Assembly (NCBI RefSeq): GCF_036178845.1
Contig: NZ_CP108070.1
Coordinates: 8,742,001 to 8,806,000 of the forward strand
Source: Streptomyces sp. NBC_00271
GTDB taxonomy: Bacteria; Actinomycetota; Actinomycetes; Streptomycetales; Streptomycetaceae
Direction of reading: 5' to 3'
DNA: 64,000 bases
Shown here: one piece after another, positions 18,646-27,346 of the stretch
Layout: the number at the start of each line of letters is the position of its first letter
Numbering within the stretch: the stretch's first letter is position 1
Translations under genes and position numbers: made by a program
The notes under the pieces: generated by a model
The model's database searches: none
Seen by the model: the letters and a program-made list of their open reading frames with translations, nothing else
What the model was told of the DNA's origin: nothing

Positions 18646-19815
18646 GTGAAGGGTCACCCCTTGTCTTTCTCTTCCTTTCAGCTGCCTTCTTCGCATCCTC
18701 TCGCCCTGTACGGCTGGGATGGGGAATGGGAGGCCGAGTTCACCCCGTACGCGGAGCAGGGTCTGCTGCCCGGTCGTGTCGTACGGGTCGACCGTGGTCA
18801 GTGCGATGTCGTCACTCCGGAAGGCGTCATCCGTGCCGATACCGAGTTCGTTGTGCCCCGTGATCCGATGAAGGTCGTGTGCACGGGTGACTGGGTCGCC
18901 GTCGATCCCGAAGGTGACGATCCGCGGTATGTGCGGACGTTGTTGCCTCGGCGCACCGCGTTCGTGCGGTCGACCTCGTCGAAGCGTTCCGAGGGCCAGG
19001 TACTGGCCACCAACGTCGATTACGTCGTCATCTGTGTGTCGCTCGCGGTCGAACTGGACCTCGGGCGGATCGAACGGTTTCTGGCGCTTGCCATGTCCGG
19101 TTCGGGTGGTGAGGCACCGCTGCATACGTCGGCACTCTCCTGGGAGTCCGGCGTGCAACCCCTGGTCGTCCTCACCAAGGCCGACCTCGTGCCCGACGCG
19201 GCGACGCTCGGACACCTCGTCCAGGACGTCGAGAAGACGGCGCCCGGGGTCCCGGTGCTGCCGGTCAGCTCCAGCGCCGGGGAGGGTCTGGACGTACTCG
19301 CGGCGGTGCTGTCGGGCGGCACGTCCGTCCTCCTCGGACAGTCCGGCGCGGGCAAGTCGACCCTCGCCAACGCACTGATCGGCGAGGACGTGATGGACGT
19401 ACGGGCCGCGCGTGACGTGGACGGCAAGGGCCGCCACACCACGACGACCCGCAACCTTCTCGCCCTCCCCGGCGGGGGTGTCCTCATCGACACGCCCGGA
19501 CTGCGCGGGGTCGGCCTCTGGGACGCCGAGACCGGCGTCGGGCAGGTCTTCTCCGAGATCGAGGAGCTGGCTGCCGACTGTCGCTTCCACGACTGCGCGC
19601 ACGAAGCGGAGCCCGGCTGCGCGGTGCTTGCCGCCGTCGACTCCGGCGTCCTTCCCGAACGCCGCCTCGCCAGCTATCGCAAGCTGCTGCGGGAGAACCA
19701 GCGGATCGTCGCGAAGACGGATGCGCGGGTGCGGGCGGAGATTCGACGGGACTGGAAGCGGAAGGGGGCGGAGGGGAGGGCGGCGATGGACGCCAAACGG
19801 GGTCGTTGGCACTGA
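18646..19815 (+). CDS. rsgA: ribosome small subunit-dependent GTPase A
   Basis: A 389-residue circularly permuted GTPase acting in late 30S ribosome maturation. Visible parts: an N-terminal OB-fold-like domain (VVRVDRGQCDVVTPEG); the G4 element VLTKADLV before the P-loop, as expected for the permutation; P-loop GQSGAGKST near residue 232; G3 DTPGLRG; and a C-terminal zinc site CRFHDCAHEAEPGC. The GTG at 18646 lacks a clear RBS; the TTG at 18661 (giving LSFSSFQLP) has AAGGG upstream and may be the true start, in better agreement with related proteins I recall. In many streptomycetes rsgA follows aroA; here aroA is absent and toxin-island debris lies upstream, so a rearrangement at this boundary is plausible. 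Confidence 0.95.
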   Translation: MKGHPLSFSSFQLPSSHPLALYGWDGEWEAEFTPYAEQGLLPGRVVRVDRGQCDVVTPEGVIRADTEFVVPRDPMKVVCTGDWVAVDPEGDDPRYVRTLLPRRTAFVRSTSSKRSEGQVLATNVDYVVICVSLAVELDLGRIERFLALAMSGSGGEAPLHTSALSWESGVQPLVVLTKADLVPDAATLGHLVQDVEKTAPGVPVLPVSSSAGEGLDVLAAVLSGGTSVLLGQSGAGKSTLANALIGEDVMDVRAARDVDGKGRHTTTTRNLLALPGGGVLIDTPGLRGVGLWDAETGVGQVFSEIEELAADCRFHDCAHEAEPGCAVLAAVDSGVLPERRLASYRKLLRENQRIVAKTDARVRAEIRRDWKRKGAEGRAAMDAKRGRWH

Positions 19816-20182
19816 GCCTGCGCAGAACGGGGCCCGGGGCTGCGCCCCAGGCCCCCCAGGCAGGCTCTTCGGCCGCGGGCCGGTGGGTGCTGGTCGCGCA
19901 GTTCCCCGCGCCCCTGTGGCGGGGGCTTCGCCCCGCGTCCCCCGCGCCCCTTAAGGGCGCTGGCGCGCATCTTCAGCCTGTCCGGCGTTTGAGGACGAGG
20001 CCGTTCAGGCCGATGCGGGGCTCCAGGGGGCGGAGCCCCCGGTGGGGTGGAAGGGGCGGAGCCCCTGGGGATGGGACGGGTAGGGGCGGCGGGGGCGGGA
20101 TCAGGGGTTGGTTTGTGGTTTGAGTGCTGTGTCTGAAAGCCGCCGGTCGATGGGGCGGGGGCGGCGCAGACTGGTAGGTGTG
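19816..20182. repeat. intergenic array of GC-rich hairpins (common streptomycete repeat)
   Basis: Four small inverted repeats are seen in the first 250 bases: GGGGC-TGC-GCCCC (19836-19848), GGGGC-TTC-GCCCC (19922-19934), GGGGGC-GGA-GCCCCC (20026-20040) and GGGGC-GGA-GCCCC (20053-20065). They are separated by segments such as GTCCGGCGTTTGAGGACGAG, which I recall as a recurrent intergenic motif in Streptomyces genomes. It lies after rsgA and before the repair gene and may work as a transcription terminator or attenuator. No gene is visible. Confidence 0.6.
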
Positions 20183-21550
20183 ATGGACGTGGAGACCAGG
20201 TACGAGGCGGTGCGGAGCAGGGACGCCCGGTTTGACGGGGAGTTCTTCTTCGCGGTGGAGACGACCGGGATCTACTGCCGGCCCAGCTGCCCGGCGGTGA
20301 CGCCGAAGCGGCAGAACGTGCGGTACTACACGACGGCCGCCGCGGCGCAGAGCTCGGGCTTCCGAGCCTGCCGCAGATGCCGCCCGGACGCCGTACCCGG
20401 CTCCGCGGAGTGGAACGTGCGGGCCGACGTCGTAGGGCGCGCCATGCGACTCATCGGGGACGGCGTGGTCGACCGGGAGGGGGTCGGAGGGCTTGCCGTC
20501 CGGCTCGGATACAGCGCCCGCCAGGTGCAGCGGCAGCTCACCGCGGAGGTCGGCGCGGGCCCCGTCGCCCTCGCCCGCGCCCAGCGCGCTCACACCGCCC
20601 GCGTCCTGCTCCAGACCACCGGCCTGCCGATCACGGAGATCGCGTTCGCGGCCGGCTTCGCCAGCGTCCGGCAGTTCAACGACACGATCCGCGCGGTGTA
20701 CGCCTCGACGCCGAGCGAACTGCGCGCGGCCGCCGCACCACGGGGCGGGACCGGAGCCCGGCGCACACTCACCCCCACTGCCGGGATCCCCCTGCGCCTC
20801 GCCCACCGGGGCCCGTACCAGTCCACCGCCGTCTTCGACCTGCTCGCCCACGAGGCGGTCCTGGGGGTGGAGGAACTCGACGGCACCCCCGGCCGTCGTA
20901 CGTACCGCCGCACCCTCCGCCTCCCGTACGGCACCGGAATCGTCGCGGTGGACGAACGCTCGCGTGGCTGGCTCGACGCCCGGCTCCACCTCACCGACCT
21001 GCGCGACCTCACCACCGCCGTCCAACGCCTGCGCAGGCTGTTCGACCTCGACGCCGATCCGTACGCCGTCGACGAGCGGCTGGGCGCCGACCCCCGGCTG
21101 GCCCCGCTGGTCGCCGCGCGCCCCGGCCTGCGCTCGCCGGGTGCCGCCGACCCGGACGAGCTGGCCGTGCGCGCACTGGTGGGGCGGGCGGAGGCCGAGT
21201 GGCTGGTGCGGCGGTACGGGAAGGCGCTGGACGCCCCGAGCGGCACGCTCACCCATGTGTTCCCGGAGCCGGCCGTCCTCGCGGAGGCCGAGCCGGACGG
21301 CCCCCTCGGCGCGCTCACCACCGCCCTCGCCGACGGCACCCTGCGGCTGGACGCGGGCGCAGAGCGCGACGAGGCGCAGGAGGCGTTGCTGGCGTTGCCG
21401 GGTCTTGACGGCCGTACCGCCGCCGAGATCCGTACGCGCGCGCTCGGCGACCCCGACGTGGTGCCGCCGGGGGTGGATGTGCCGGACACGTGGCGCCCGT
21501 GGCGCTCGTACGCCGTTCAACACCTCAGGGCGGTCGGGGAGTTGGAGTGA
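20183..21550 (+). CDS. Ada-like / AlkA-like bifunctional DNA repair and AraC-type protein
   Basis: 455 residues. Start at the ATG at 20183 (MDVETRYEAV), which has GGTAGGTG upstream; the frame is open further but without an RBS. Order: an Ada-type methyl-acceptor zinc domain with the four-Cys pattern (GIYCRPSCP ... CRRC); AraC-type helix-turn-helix (SARQVQRQL, ITEIAFAAGFASVRQFN); then an AlkA-like 3-methyladenine glycosylase region. It probably repairs alkylated DNA and regulates its own expression. The glycosylase C-terminus is unusual: the hairpin reads LPGLDGRTA instead of the common LPGIGPWTA, and the region that usually holds the catalytic Asp (DPDxFLPTD) reads DPDVVPPGVD and is followed by a shortened tail. 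It converges on the peptidase gene downstream with 25 bases between stops. Confidence 0.9.
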   Translation: MDVETRYEAVRSRDARFDGEFFFAVETTGIYCRPSCPAVTPKRQNVRYYTTAAAAQSSGFRACRRCRPDAVPGSAEWNVRADVVGRAMRLIGDGVVDREGVGGLAVRLGYSARQVQRQLTAEVGAGPVALARAQRAHTARVLLQTTGLPITEIAFAAGFASVRQFNDTIRAVYASTPSELRAAAAPRGGTGARRTLTPTAGIPLRLAHRGPYQSTAVFDLLAHEAVLGVEELDGTPGRRTYRRTLRLPYGTGIVAVDERSRGWLDARLHLTDLRDLTTAVQRLRRLFDLDADPYAVDERLGADPRLAPLVAARPGLRSPGAADPDELAVRALVGRAEAEWLVRRYGKALDAPSGTLTHVFPEPAVLAEAEPDGPLGALTTALADGTLRLDAGAERDEAQEALLALPGLDGRTAAEIRTRALGDPDVVPPGVDVPDTWRPWRSYAVQHLRAVGELE

Positions 21551-21575
21551 AGCCGCAGGGCTGCCGTCGGGAACG

Positions 21576-22316
21576 TCAGTGTCGCGGTGCCGGGAGCAGG
21601 CGCGGTTCCACGCGCTCCTCGACCGCCCGGTCCCCCTCGCGCCGGACGACGTACGCTCCCTTGCCCGGTGTCTCGCTGACGGTCTCGACGAGTTCCGTGC
21701 CGCGGTAGACCAGGCCCACGCCGTCGTCGGTGCAGTGGCTGAGCGGCAGCGTGCCCTCGGCGACGAGCCGGTGGACCAGGGGGCGGCGGCCGGGGTCGGT
21801 GTCGTAGTGGACGCCGTTGCCGTACGGCAGGAAGCCGAGACCGTCGGTGAGCGGGCGCAGTTCGGGGCCGAAGGAGTCGGTGGTGCCGCCCTGGAACCAG
21901 CAGATCGATCCGGCGCTCACCCCGCTGAGGACGACCCCGGCCTGCCACGCGCGACGGAGGATCGCGTCCAGCCCGTGCACGCGCCAGACGGCGAGCAGGT
22001 TCGCCACCGAACCGCCCATCACCCACACCACGTCCTGCTCCAGCACCGCCGCCTCGATGTCATCGAAGTTGGGCATGGGGAAGAGGCGCAGCGGCGTCAG
22101 GTCGAAGCCCGCCACGCGAGCCGCCTCGCTCATCCGGGCGGCGACGTGCTCGGCGTCGCCGATCGCGGTACCGACGTACATGACCCGGGGCCGGCGCCCG
22201 TGCACGCCCGACAGTTCGACGGCGTGGTGGACGAGCGCGTCGAAGGTCAGCCAGGTGCGGCCGCCGACGCGGTGACCACCCGACGTGGCCAGGACGGTGG
22301 GTTCCGTGGCGGTCAT
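21576..22316 (-). CDS. peptidase E / S51-family serine peptidase-like protein
   Basis: 246 residues starting MTATEPTVLATSGG; the ATG at 22314-22316 is chosen because TAGGG lies upstream, while the longer form would start at TTG 22334. The S51 hallmark is the nucleophile elbow GVSAGSICWF, with the upstream element VWVMGGSVANLL. Family members cleave Asp-X dipeptides or related substrates in the cytosol, or cyanophycin in the related branch. The glutamine amidotransferase-like fold has no signal peptide here. The neighbour on the same strand is a PPOX oxidoreductase gene 36 bases upstream, so the two may be co-transcribed. Confidence 0.85.
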   Translation of the reverse strand: MTATEPTVLATSGGHRVGGRTWLTFDALVHHAVELSGVHGRRPRVMYVGTAIGDAEHVAARMSEAARVAGFDLTPLRLFPMPNFDDIEAAVLEQDVVWVMGGSVANLLAVWRVHGLDAILRRAWQAGVVLSGVSAGSICWFQGGTTDSFGPELRPLTDGLGFLPYGNGVHYDTDPGRRPLVHRLVAEGTLPLSHCTDDGVGLVYRGTELVETVSETPGKGAYVVRREGDRAVEERVEPRLLPAPRH

Positions 22317-22352
22317 GGTCGCTGACCCTACCAAGCGCCGTCGGGGCTCCGG

Positions 22353-22721
22353 TCAGTCCTCCAGGCCCCAGCTGTGGATGCGCCGGGGATGGATACGGAT
22401 CAGCTCCTCGCTGAAATGCGGCCCCAAGTCGTGGGGACCGGTGAGGAGTTCGGCCTCGCCCCGGATGTCGATGCCGCGCACCTTCCACGGCTGGTGGCTG
22501 ACGATGTCGTCGACGACGAGCGCCACCTTCGGGTTCTTCCGCAGGTTGCGCCACTTCTTCGTGGCGCCCATCGCGTAACCGCCGATCAGGATCGTCCCGT
22601 CGTCCTGCGGGAAGAAGCCGACGGGGTTCGCCTGCGGCTGCCCGTGGGCGTCGACGGTGGCCAGCCGACCCAGCCGCTGTGTGGTGAGGTAGGCGCGTTC
22701 CGCCTCGCTGAATTCGGTCAT
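22353..22721 (-). CDS. PPOX-class (probably F420-dependent) oxidoreductase
   Basis: 122 residues; ATG at 22721 (MTEFSEAERAYL) preferred over a TTG 12 bases upstream. Split-barrel flavin/deazaflavin-binding protein: the pattern LGRLATVDAHGQPQANPVGF followed by IGGYAMGATKKWRNLRKNPK is typical of the PPOX F420-type family, where the Lys/Arg-rich turn contacts the cofactor phosphate. It likely reduces small molecules with F420H2 in the cytosol; the substrate cannot be told. It lies 36 bases upstream of the S51 peptidase gene on the same strand. Confidence 0.88.
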   Translation of the reverse strand: MTEFSEAERAYLTTQRLGRLATVDAHGQPQANPVGFFPQDDGTILIGGYAMGATKKWRNLRKNPKVALVVDDIVSHQPWKVRGIDIRGEAELLTGPHDLGPHFSEELIRIHPRRIHSWGLED

Positions 22722-22917
22722 GGCTGCAGCCAAACACGCCCGTGCCCGAACCGCATCGGGTCCTGGCCCTAGGTCTCCCGCCCCAAAGCGGTTCGGGCGT
22801 CGCTCTGTTCGGGACGATCGAACGATAGGTCCTACGAATCAGTGGTGCGGGTGAGTGGCCACGGCCAACGGTGTGACCTTTCGTTGACCGGCCCGAGGGG
22901 CAGGGAAGCGATGCCGT

Positions 22918-24165
22918 ATGACCCGCGTGATCAAGGCTCGCCATCTCTTCACCGCCCTGGTGGCCGTTCTGGCGCTCGTCCCGCCGGCCGCGAGCGCCGA
23001 TGCGGGGTCCACCCACCTCACCGGCCACGGCCACGACAGCGACCAGGCCCGCTGGACCGGCACCTGGGAGACCGCCCCCTCCGGAACCGCCCCCGCCCGG
23101 CCGGGCGCCTCGATCCGCAACGTCGTGCACACCAGCGTCGGCGGCAGCGCCGCCCGCGTCCGCGTCTCCAACCGGCTCGGCACCGCGCCCCTCCAACTCG
23201 ACGCCGTCACGGTCGCGTTGCAGGAGTGGGGCAGGCCCATGAGCCCGAACGCCGCCCCGGGGTCGCTGCGCCTCGCCACGTTCGCCGGCCGCCGATCCGT
23301 GACGGTCCCCGTGGGGCAGGACATGGTCAGCGACCCCGTCGACCTCGCGATCCCCGCCGACGCCAACCTCCTGATCTCGGTCCACACCCCCGCCGACTCC
23401 GGCCCGGCGACCTACCACCGCTCCGCATTCCAGGCCAACTTCCTGGCCCGCGAAGGGGACCGGACCGCCGACGAGCCCGGCACCGCGTACACCGTCACCC
23501 TCGGCAACTGGTACTACGTGACCGGTGTCGACGTACTCGGCGCTCCCGCCGCGGGCAGCGTGGTCGCGCTCGGGGACTCCCTCACCGACGGCACCGGCTC
23601 GACGTCCAGCGCCAACCGCCGCTGGCCCGACCTGCTCGCCGCCCGTCTCAGCGCGCTCCCCGCGCACCGCCGGCTCGGTGTCCTCAACGCGGGGATCTCC
23701 GGAAACCGCCTCCTGCAGGAGAGCGGCGGCCCGAGCGCCCTGACCCGCCTCGACGCCGACGCGCTCTCCCGCGCCGGGGTGCGCACGGTGATCGTGCTGG
23801 AGGGCATCAACGACATCAAGGGCACGCCCGAGCAGAAGGATCCCCTCGCCATCGAGGATGCGTACCGCCGGATCGTGGAGCGCTCCCACGCCCGCGGGAT
23901 CCGGGTCGTCGGCGCCACGATCACCCCGTACGGCGGGTACAGCGCCTATACGGAGTCCCGCGAGGCGGTCCGGCTGACGGTCAACGCCTTCATCCGCAAC
24001 GCCGAACTCTTCGACGCGGTCGTGGACTTCGACGCCGTCGTCCGCGACCCGGCCGACCCGCACCGCATCCTCCCCGCCTACGACCCCGGCGACCACCTCC
24101 ACTTCAACGACACGGGGATGCAGGCGCTGGCCGACGACATCGACCTGGACACGCTCCTGCCCTAG
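22918..24165 (+). CDS. secreted SGNH/GDSL-type esterase
   Basis: 415 residues with an N-terminal signal peptide (HLFTALVAVLALVPPAASA). SGNH blocks: GDSLTDG near residue 218 (nucleophile Ser), ISGN for the oxyanion Gly, GINDI near residue 293 (replacing the usual GxND), and DHLHFNDTG near the C-terminus providing the catalytic Asp-His pair. An N-terminal beta-rich domain of about 180 residues precedes the hydrolase, as in secreted carbohydrate esterases. It probably removes acyl groups from polysaccharides or lipids outside the cell. It converges on the GH95 gene; a palindromic element lies between them and includes both stop codons. Confidence 0.92.
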   Translation: MTRVIKARHLFTALVAVLALVPPAASADAGSTHLTGHGHDSDQARWTGTWETAPSGTAPARPGASIRNVVHTSVGGSAARVRVSNRLGTAPLQLDAVTVALQEWGRPMSPNAAPGSLRLATFAGRRSVTVPVGQDMVSDPVDLAIPADANLLISVHTPADSGPATYHRSAFQANFLAREGDRTADEPGTAYTVTLGNWYYVTGVDVLGAPAAGSVVALGDSLTDGTGSTSSANRRWPDLLAARLSALPAHRRLGVLNAGISGNRLLQESGGPSALTRLDADALSRAGVRTVIVLEGINDIKGTPEQKDPLAIEDAYRRIVERSHARGIRVVGATITPYGGYSAYTESREAVRLTVNAFIRNAELFDAVVDFDAVVRDPADPHRILPAYDPGDHLHFNDTGMQALADDIDLDTLLP

Positions 24166-24343
24166 GCCCTGTCGTCACATTCCCGTCTGCCCCGCGACGC
24201 CATGCACGCCCTCTCGCCGCACCGGGCACAGACCCAAGTACATCCAGTACGAGGGCCCGTGCCCGGCACGCCGAGAGCACGCACCTGACGCCGCGAGGCC
24301 CGCCCTCCGGGCGGACGACGGGAATGTGACGACAGGACCTAGG
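24161..24343. repeat. MITE-like palindromic element between convergent genes
   Basis: The two ends are inverted repeats matching at 26 of 27 positions: each reads CCTAGG, then (C/T)CCTGTCGTCACATTCCCGTC from the outside in. The interior (about 24194-24310) is an imperfect long hairpin with a GTAC-ATCCA-GTAC centre at 24237-24249. There is no transposase inside. The outer CTAG supplies the TAG stop codons of both flanking genes. It looks like a non-autonomous mobile element with a TA or CTAG target preference, and may now serve as a bidirectional terminator. I recall similar sequences in other Streptomyces genomes. Confidence 0.75.
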
Positions 24344-26651
24344 CGGGCAGCCCCCACCGGGGAGCGTCCGCGTTCGGCCGTACCGGCGTGACGGTCAGGT
24401 CCGGGCGGTCGCCCTTCGCGGTGATGAGCGCCGACTCGCCGCGGCGCAAGGTGACTTGGATCGTCCCCTCGCCCACCGTCCCGTACCGCAGCGGCCGTCC
24501 CCGCCCGTCCCGCACGTCGATCGCGCCCGCGATGCCGTGCCGTACGACGCAGGGCGCGCCCGCCTCGCTGACCAGCCGGACCCACCGGGTCGCGCCGCCC
24601 TTGCGTACCGCGCTGAGCAGAAAGGCGCCCTGGGTGCGGAAGTCGTGGACCGTCAGGTCCGCCCAGTCGGCGGGCAGGGCGGGGAAGACCCGGACGACGC
24701 CGCCCCAGGACTGGCAGACCATGTCGTGCAGGGACTGGGCGGCCGACAGCGGGGTCTCGATGACCGGGCCCGACTCCTTGTACATGGTGTTGGGCTGGAT
24801 GAAGCGGGTCATGAGCTGGCCGAGGTACTTGAGGGCGTCCTCGCCCTTGCCGAGTAGCGCGGACATCGAGGCGGCGCCCGTGAAGGTGTAGCCCTGGAGA
24901 GCGCCCTCGAAGCCCACCCAGTGCGCCAACGACTTCTCGATCAGGGCCAGTTCGTCGGGGGTACGGCCGGTCAGCTCGTACAGCGGGTACACCGCGAGCA
25001 GATGTGAGTAGTGCCGGTGCGACTTCGCGAAGGGGATGTCCGCGCCGATCATGAAGCCGTTGGCGTCGGTCGGGTATGCCACCCGCTTGGCCAGCACCTC
25101 GCGCCAGCGCGGCGCCAACGCGTCGTCGATGCCGAGGAGTTCGGCCGACTCCAGCAGGGTACGGCAGCCCCAGGTCAGCAGCATCAGGTCGTAGTTGCAG
25201 TCGCGCGAGTTGCCGCCGTACTCGGGGGAGAAGGTGGCGGGCAGGTGCAACTTCCCGTCCGTGCCCGGCTCCAGGAAGTGCAGGTAGTAGTTGACCGCCT
25301 TGCGCAGCAGGGGGAAGAGGACGTCCCGCAGGATCGACTCGTCCATGGTGTGGCGGTAGCTGAGCCAGACGTTGTGCAGGGCCCAGGTGAGGTTGCCGAC
25401 CTCGGGAGTGGGCGGGTCCTGGCCGGGGATGCCGACGCCGTAGCCGGTGAGGGTGCCGGCCGCGCCGTTGACGAGCTGTGGGTCCGTGGTGCGCGGGATG
25501 CCGAGCGAGTCGGCGCGGTACCGGTCCGACACCTCCTTCGACAGATTGCCCCGGAACTCGCTCAACGCCCGGGTCACGGCGTCCAGTTCGAGATGGTTCG
25601 AGCCGTGGATCAGCCAGTACTCCAGCTGGACGTTGAGGTTCCACCAGGTGTTGGGCCAGGGCGTGGACTCCAGCCAGGGGCCGCTGGTCGCCATCACGGG
25701 CGCGTCCCGCCGGGCCGCCGACGCCGTCTTGTAGAGCTGGATCCAGTAGAAGCGCTGGATGCGCGCGTCGGGGAGGGAGAGGAAGCTCTTGCGGTAGTAG
25801 GCGTGCCACCAGGCGCGATGGGTTTTGGCCAGCAGGTCGTACGGCAGCGCCGAGGCCCCGCGCACGGTGGCGAGCGCCCGGCCCAGCGCCGTGGACCTGG
25901 GATACGAGTGCGCGACATGCACGTACAGGCATCGTGTTCCGCCCCGCGTCCGCTCCCGCCACGCCGTCACATGCTGTCCACCCGACAGCAGGGGCTGTAC
26001 GGCGGTGGAGACGCCGTCGTGCGTGGCGACCTCGGCGGGCGGGTTGCCCTGGTAGCCGTCCGGGAGGGGTTTGAAGTCGGCGCGCGGGCTGATCGCGTCC
26101 GCCGGGTGGAAGACCCAGCGGAAGTCGCGCTCGCCCTCGCTGGGGGTCACCTCGACGGCGAGGACCGAGCGGGAGTTGTGCACCAGGGCGCGGAGCGTGA
26201 GCGTGCCCCTGTCCGTGGTGAGCGTGCCGGTCAGTTCGGCGTCGCGCAGGCCGAGCCGCCAGTCCAGGCCCGTGATCGCGCCGACCGGCTCCAGCGTGAA
26301 CCAGCCGATGGGCAGGCGGGCGAGGCCGAAGAGGGAGCCGAACTCGGGACGGTGGTCCTGCACCTGCGAGTGCTGGACGTTGAAGCGCACGGCCGAGAAG
26401 GAACCGGTCTCCGCGCCCGGTTCGGCGTAGATCCCGGAGCCGAGGAAGCCGTTGCCGAGGTACGGGCCCTCGTACCAGGTCTTCGGCATGCGCTGCCAGA
26501 CCAGATCGGCGTCGTCGAGGACGGTACGCCAGGGGTCGGAGGTGTCCGCGTGCTCGGCCGCCCGGGCCTGGGCGGGCAGGCCTCCGGCGAGCAGGGTGCC
26601 GCCGAGGGCGGAACCGGTGGCGAGGACGGTACGTCTGGACGGGCTGGGCAT
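24339..26651 (-). CDS. secreted GH95-family glycoside hydrolase (alpha-L-fucosidase/galactosidase type)
   Basis: 770 residues. Twin-arginine signal (SRRTVLATGSALGGTLLAGG). An N-terminal beta-sandwich (PYLGNGFLGSGIYAEPGAET) is followed by an (alpha/alpha)6 barrel with WWNLNVQLEYW, NLTWALHNVWLSYRHTMDES, ATFSPEYGGNSRDCNYD and HRHYSHLLAVYP, as in GH95 enzymes, and a C-terminal beta domain. GH95 members cleave terminal L-fucose or L-galactose from plant or host glycans. The start ATG at 26649-26651 has CTGGAGGC upstream. No transporter or regulator adjoins it; a tandem GATGAATC repeat about 40 bases upstream could be an operator. The stop codon comes from the palindromic element downstream. Confidence 0.85.
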   Translation of the reverse strand: MPSPSRRTVLATGSALGGTLLAGGLPAQARAAEHADTSDPWRTVLDDADLVWQRMPKTWYEGPYLGNGFLGSGIYAEPGAETGSFSAVRFNVQHSQVQDHRPEFGSLFGLARLPIGWFTLEPVGAITGLDWRLGLRDAELTGTLTTDRGTLTLRALVHNSRSVLAVEVTPSEGERDFRWVFHPADAISPRADFKPLPDGYQGNPPAEVATHDGVSTAVQPLLSGGQHVTAWRERTRGGTRCLYVHVAHSYPRSTALGRALATVRGASALPYDLLAKTHRAWWHAYYRKSFLSLPDARIQRFYWIQLYKTASAARRDAPVMATSGPWLESTPWPNTWWNLNVQLEYWLIHGSNHLELDAVTRALSEFRGNLSKEVSDRYRADSLGIPRTTDPQLVNGAAGTLTGYGVGIPGQDPPTPEVGNLTWALHNVWLSYRHTMDESILRDVLFPLLRKAVNYYLHFLEPGTDGKLHLPATFSPEYGGNSRDCNYDLMLLTWGCRTLLESAELLGIDDALAPRWREVLAKRVAYPTDANGFMIGADIPFAKSHRHYSHLLAVYPLYELTGRTPDELALIEKSLAHWVGFEGALQGYTFTGAASMSALLGKGEDALKYLGQLMTRFIQPNTMYKESGPVIETPLSAAQSLHDMVCQSWGGVVRVFPALPADWADLTVHDFRTQGAFLLSAVRKGGATRWVRLVSEAGAPCVVRHGIAGAIDVRDGRGRPLRYGTVGEGTIQVTLRRGESALITAKGDRPDLTVTPVRPNADAPRWGLPA

Positions 26652-26687
26652 GCGGGTGCCTCCAGGCGGCTCTAGGACTGCACTTCG

Positions 26688-26706
26688 GGCGATTCATCGA
26701 TTCATC
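26688..26706 (-). promoter_or_regulatory. tandem GATGAATC repeat upstream of the GH95 gene
   Basis: On the minus strand CCGATGAATCGATGAATCG gives two head-to-tail GATGAATC copies about 40 bases upstream of the GH95 start. Direct repeats at this spacing often mark regulator sites, but none is proven. Confidence 0.3.
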
Positions 26707-26827
26707 GGAGCTATCCCGCGATGCAACGTAGAGAAGTGGCTGCAGCCCGTCAATATGAAGGGAGAGATCCGATGTGTTGGCTCCGCTGGCTCCGTTGAGG
26801 CTCCGCCGGCTCCGCCGACAGCGTTGG

Positions 26828-27310
26828 TCAGCCCCAGATCACCGTGGCCAGCCACGCGGCCGTGACCAGCAGGCAGGCGAACAGCTCCGTCAGGACGTTC
26901 CAGCCGCCCGACCGCATGACCGTCCCCACCGCCGCCTTCGCCGGGCCGTGTCCACCCAGCCGCGGCCGCTCGTAGAGGTAGATCCCGCCGAGGAAGCCCG
27001 CGACCGCGCCGACCACCGGCAGCACAATGAAACCCAGCAGTGCCCCGACCCCGGCGTACACGCCCATGCGGGGAGTGGCCCCGGCCTCCCGGAGCTGTCG
27101 GGGCGGCAGCCCCCAGCGGATCGCCTGGGCCAGCAGCAGGACCACGGTCGCGCCCACCAGTACGCCCCAGGTGAGCGCCCGTGGGTCGGTCAGGGCCCAC
27201 CACAGGACCGCGGCCCAGACCAGCCACGACCCCGGCACGCCGGGCACCAGTACTCCGCACAGGCCGAGCACGATCACCACGCCGACCAGCAGGAGTTCCC
27301 ACGCTCCCAT
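26828..27310 (-). CDS. DUF456-family membrane protein
   Basis: 160 residues, mostly hydrophobic with about four to five membrane helices. The opening (ELLLVGVVIVLGLCGVLVPG, then VPGSWLVWAAVL) and the later GAVAGFLGGIYLYERPRLGGH are typical of DUF456. The function of the family is unknown. It lies 36 bases downstream of the LuxR-type regulator on the same strand, so the two are likely co-transcribed. Confidence 0.85.
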   Translation of the reverse strand: MGAWELLLVGVVIVLGLCGVLVPGVPGSWLVWAAVLWWALTDPRALTWGVLVGATVVLLLAQAIRWGLPPRQLREAGATPRMGVYAGVGALLGFIVLPVVGAVAGFLGGIYLYERPRLGGHGPAKAAVGTVMRSGGWNVLTELFACLLVTAAWLATVIWG

Positions 27311-27346
27311 CTGCCCAGGGTGACTGAGCCAGCGCGAAAGCGCAGG

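Noticed and set aside
24175..26697. Second long minus-strand frame overlapping the GH95 gene
   Set aside because: Arg/Pro-rich shadow frame; the GH95 frame has a Tat signal and conserved motifs.
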